Below are positions 19,685-20,110 of a stretch of DNA of 20,110 nt, piece after piece. This DNA comes from Ascoidea tarda (nom. inval.) (taxonomy: Eukaryota > Ascomycota > Saccharomycetes > Ascoideales > Ascoideaceae). Both the position numbers and the translations under genes were made by a program. The notes under the pieces were generated by a model. That model did not search any database, was not told the DNA's origin, and saw only the letters and a program-made list of their open reading frames with translations. Where the stretch lies: assembly GCA_030560485.1 (NCBI GenBank), contig JAKTTS010000289.1, forward strand, positions 1 through 20,110, given 5' to 3'. Each line of letters opens with the position of its first letter. Position 1 is the stretch's first letter.

Positions 19685-20110
19685 GAAATGCTAAAAAAAC
19701 AAGAAAAAGACAAATGATTAGCAGCAATTGACAATTCAATCAGATCTATTTATGACCACAATGGGTACACCCTTATCCGTAGAAGTTTTATTAATGATAA
19801 AATTATTTGTGAAAAATGGTTATTTGAGGTTAGGCATAAAGCAAATGACAATAAACGTTATACACCCAGACGGTTTTTAAAAAGGAATTTACAAGAAGTT
19901 TGTCAAAATTTGATTGATGTCTATGCTCCTGTCATGATGTATGGTAGATTAAAATGGTTATTTCTTTTGGCACCAATAAAAGAATATGAGGGTTTTCAAT
20001 TAGACGCAAAAGATGATGTTTTGAATAAAGATATTGATTATGCAGGGATTCTTGATCTTGCGGCAGCTACAATGACCCAACAGACATTAGTTTCAAAAGT
20101 AAAAATTCAT
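19685..20110 (+). pseudogene. reverse transcriptase start of element 7
   Basis: A frame open for about 130 codons, from roughly 19721 to the window edge, is the longest open run in the window. In order, AIDNSIRSIYDHNGYTLI matches the start of the copia RT domain (E...L..N.TW.LV). IICEKWLFEVRHKANDNKRY matches the KWVFK.K....RYKAR block. LIDVYAPVMMYGRLKWLFLL matches Y.APV.....R.LLA. GFQLDAKDDVLNKDIDYAGI matches the Q.DV..AFLNG.L block. The domain continues past 20110. Confidence 0.9.

Larger units (their letters stand above)
16309..20110 (+). mobile_element. Ty1/copia element 7 (family K1), runs off right edge, broken
   Basis: Plus-strand K1 element with a 5' LTR (16309-16908), gag, protease, integrase, linker and the first part of RT. 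Everything downstream lies outside the window. It is colinear with element 5 from LTR to RT. Most domains are interrupted, with some tens of breaks, but the RT start is open to the window edge. It abuts the linker of element 6, which fits insertion into that element. Confidence 0.88.

Noticed and set aside
1-20110. A nonstandard genetic code (stop reassignment) as the reason the frames look interrupted
   Set aside because: All three stop types and frame changes interrupt the element domains, and different copies are interrupted differently, which is what neutral decay produces.
1-20110. CRISPR arrays, tandem gene arrays, bacterial operons or phage genes
   Set aside because: No regularly spaced repeats, no ribosome-binding-site-linked ORFs and no microbial protein families are visible; repeated sequence is explained by K1 and K2 element copies.
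1-20110. Gypsy, BEL/Pao or LINE identity for the reverse-transcribing elements
   Set aside because: Integrase precedes RT, and the RT and RNase H motifs (K.LYGLKQ-like, SSTDAE) are of the copia type; LTRs are present.

Overview
This is an AT-rich eukaryotic intergenic window, roughly three-quarters A+T by eye with many long A and T runs. It looks like animal, possibly arthropod, DNA, but nothing in the sequence identifies the species. I see no intact host gene, rRNA, intact tRNA, CRISPR array or bacterial-type operon. Almost all recognisable content is worn Ty1/copia (Pseudoviridae-like) LTR retrotransposons, described here as fossils.

Two families can be separated. Family K1 has LTRs of about 595-660 bp that run TG...TCA. 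Five LTR copies are present: 2773-3430 (+), 4540-5197 (-), 7557-8213 (-), 12590-13183 (-) and 16309-16908 (+). In the three copies where gag follows the LTR, the ATG lies exactly 24 nt past the LTR end. Family K2 has a different leader and gag start. It is represented by the element at 1-2720 (-), the element at 13184-16308 (+), and probably a fragment at 3431-3692.

Layout from left to right: (1) 1-2720, minus, K2 element with gag, protease, integrase and linker; its reverse transcriptase would lie off the left edge. (2) 2700-3430, plus, the 3' tip and LTR of a K1 element. (3) 3431-3692, a K2-like leader or LTR scrap. (4) 3693-5197, minus, K1 5' LTR plus gag, cut off after the zinc knuckle. 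(5) 5198-7556, about 2.4 kb not assigned to any family, with one 88-codon open stretch and a tRNA-like A-box relic. (6) 7557-13183, minus, a complete-order K1 element: LTR, gag, protease, integrase, linker, RT, RNase H, LTR. (7) 13184-16308, plus, K2 element with gag to integrase and linker, ending at the next LTR. (8) 16309-20110, plus, K1 element with LTR, gag, protease, integrase, linker and the start of RT, running off the right edge.

The elements sit head to head and nested. The paired LTRs of element 6 look only about 70% identical in the best stretch I compared by eye, so it is very old. Element 1 is richer in G+C and has longer preserved domain blocks, so it is probably the youngest. 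I found no new functional system. The most interesting points are the fixed 24-nt LTR-to-gag spacing with an unusual primer-site slot, a linker motif better conserved than its surroundings, and the orphan 2.4 kb gap.
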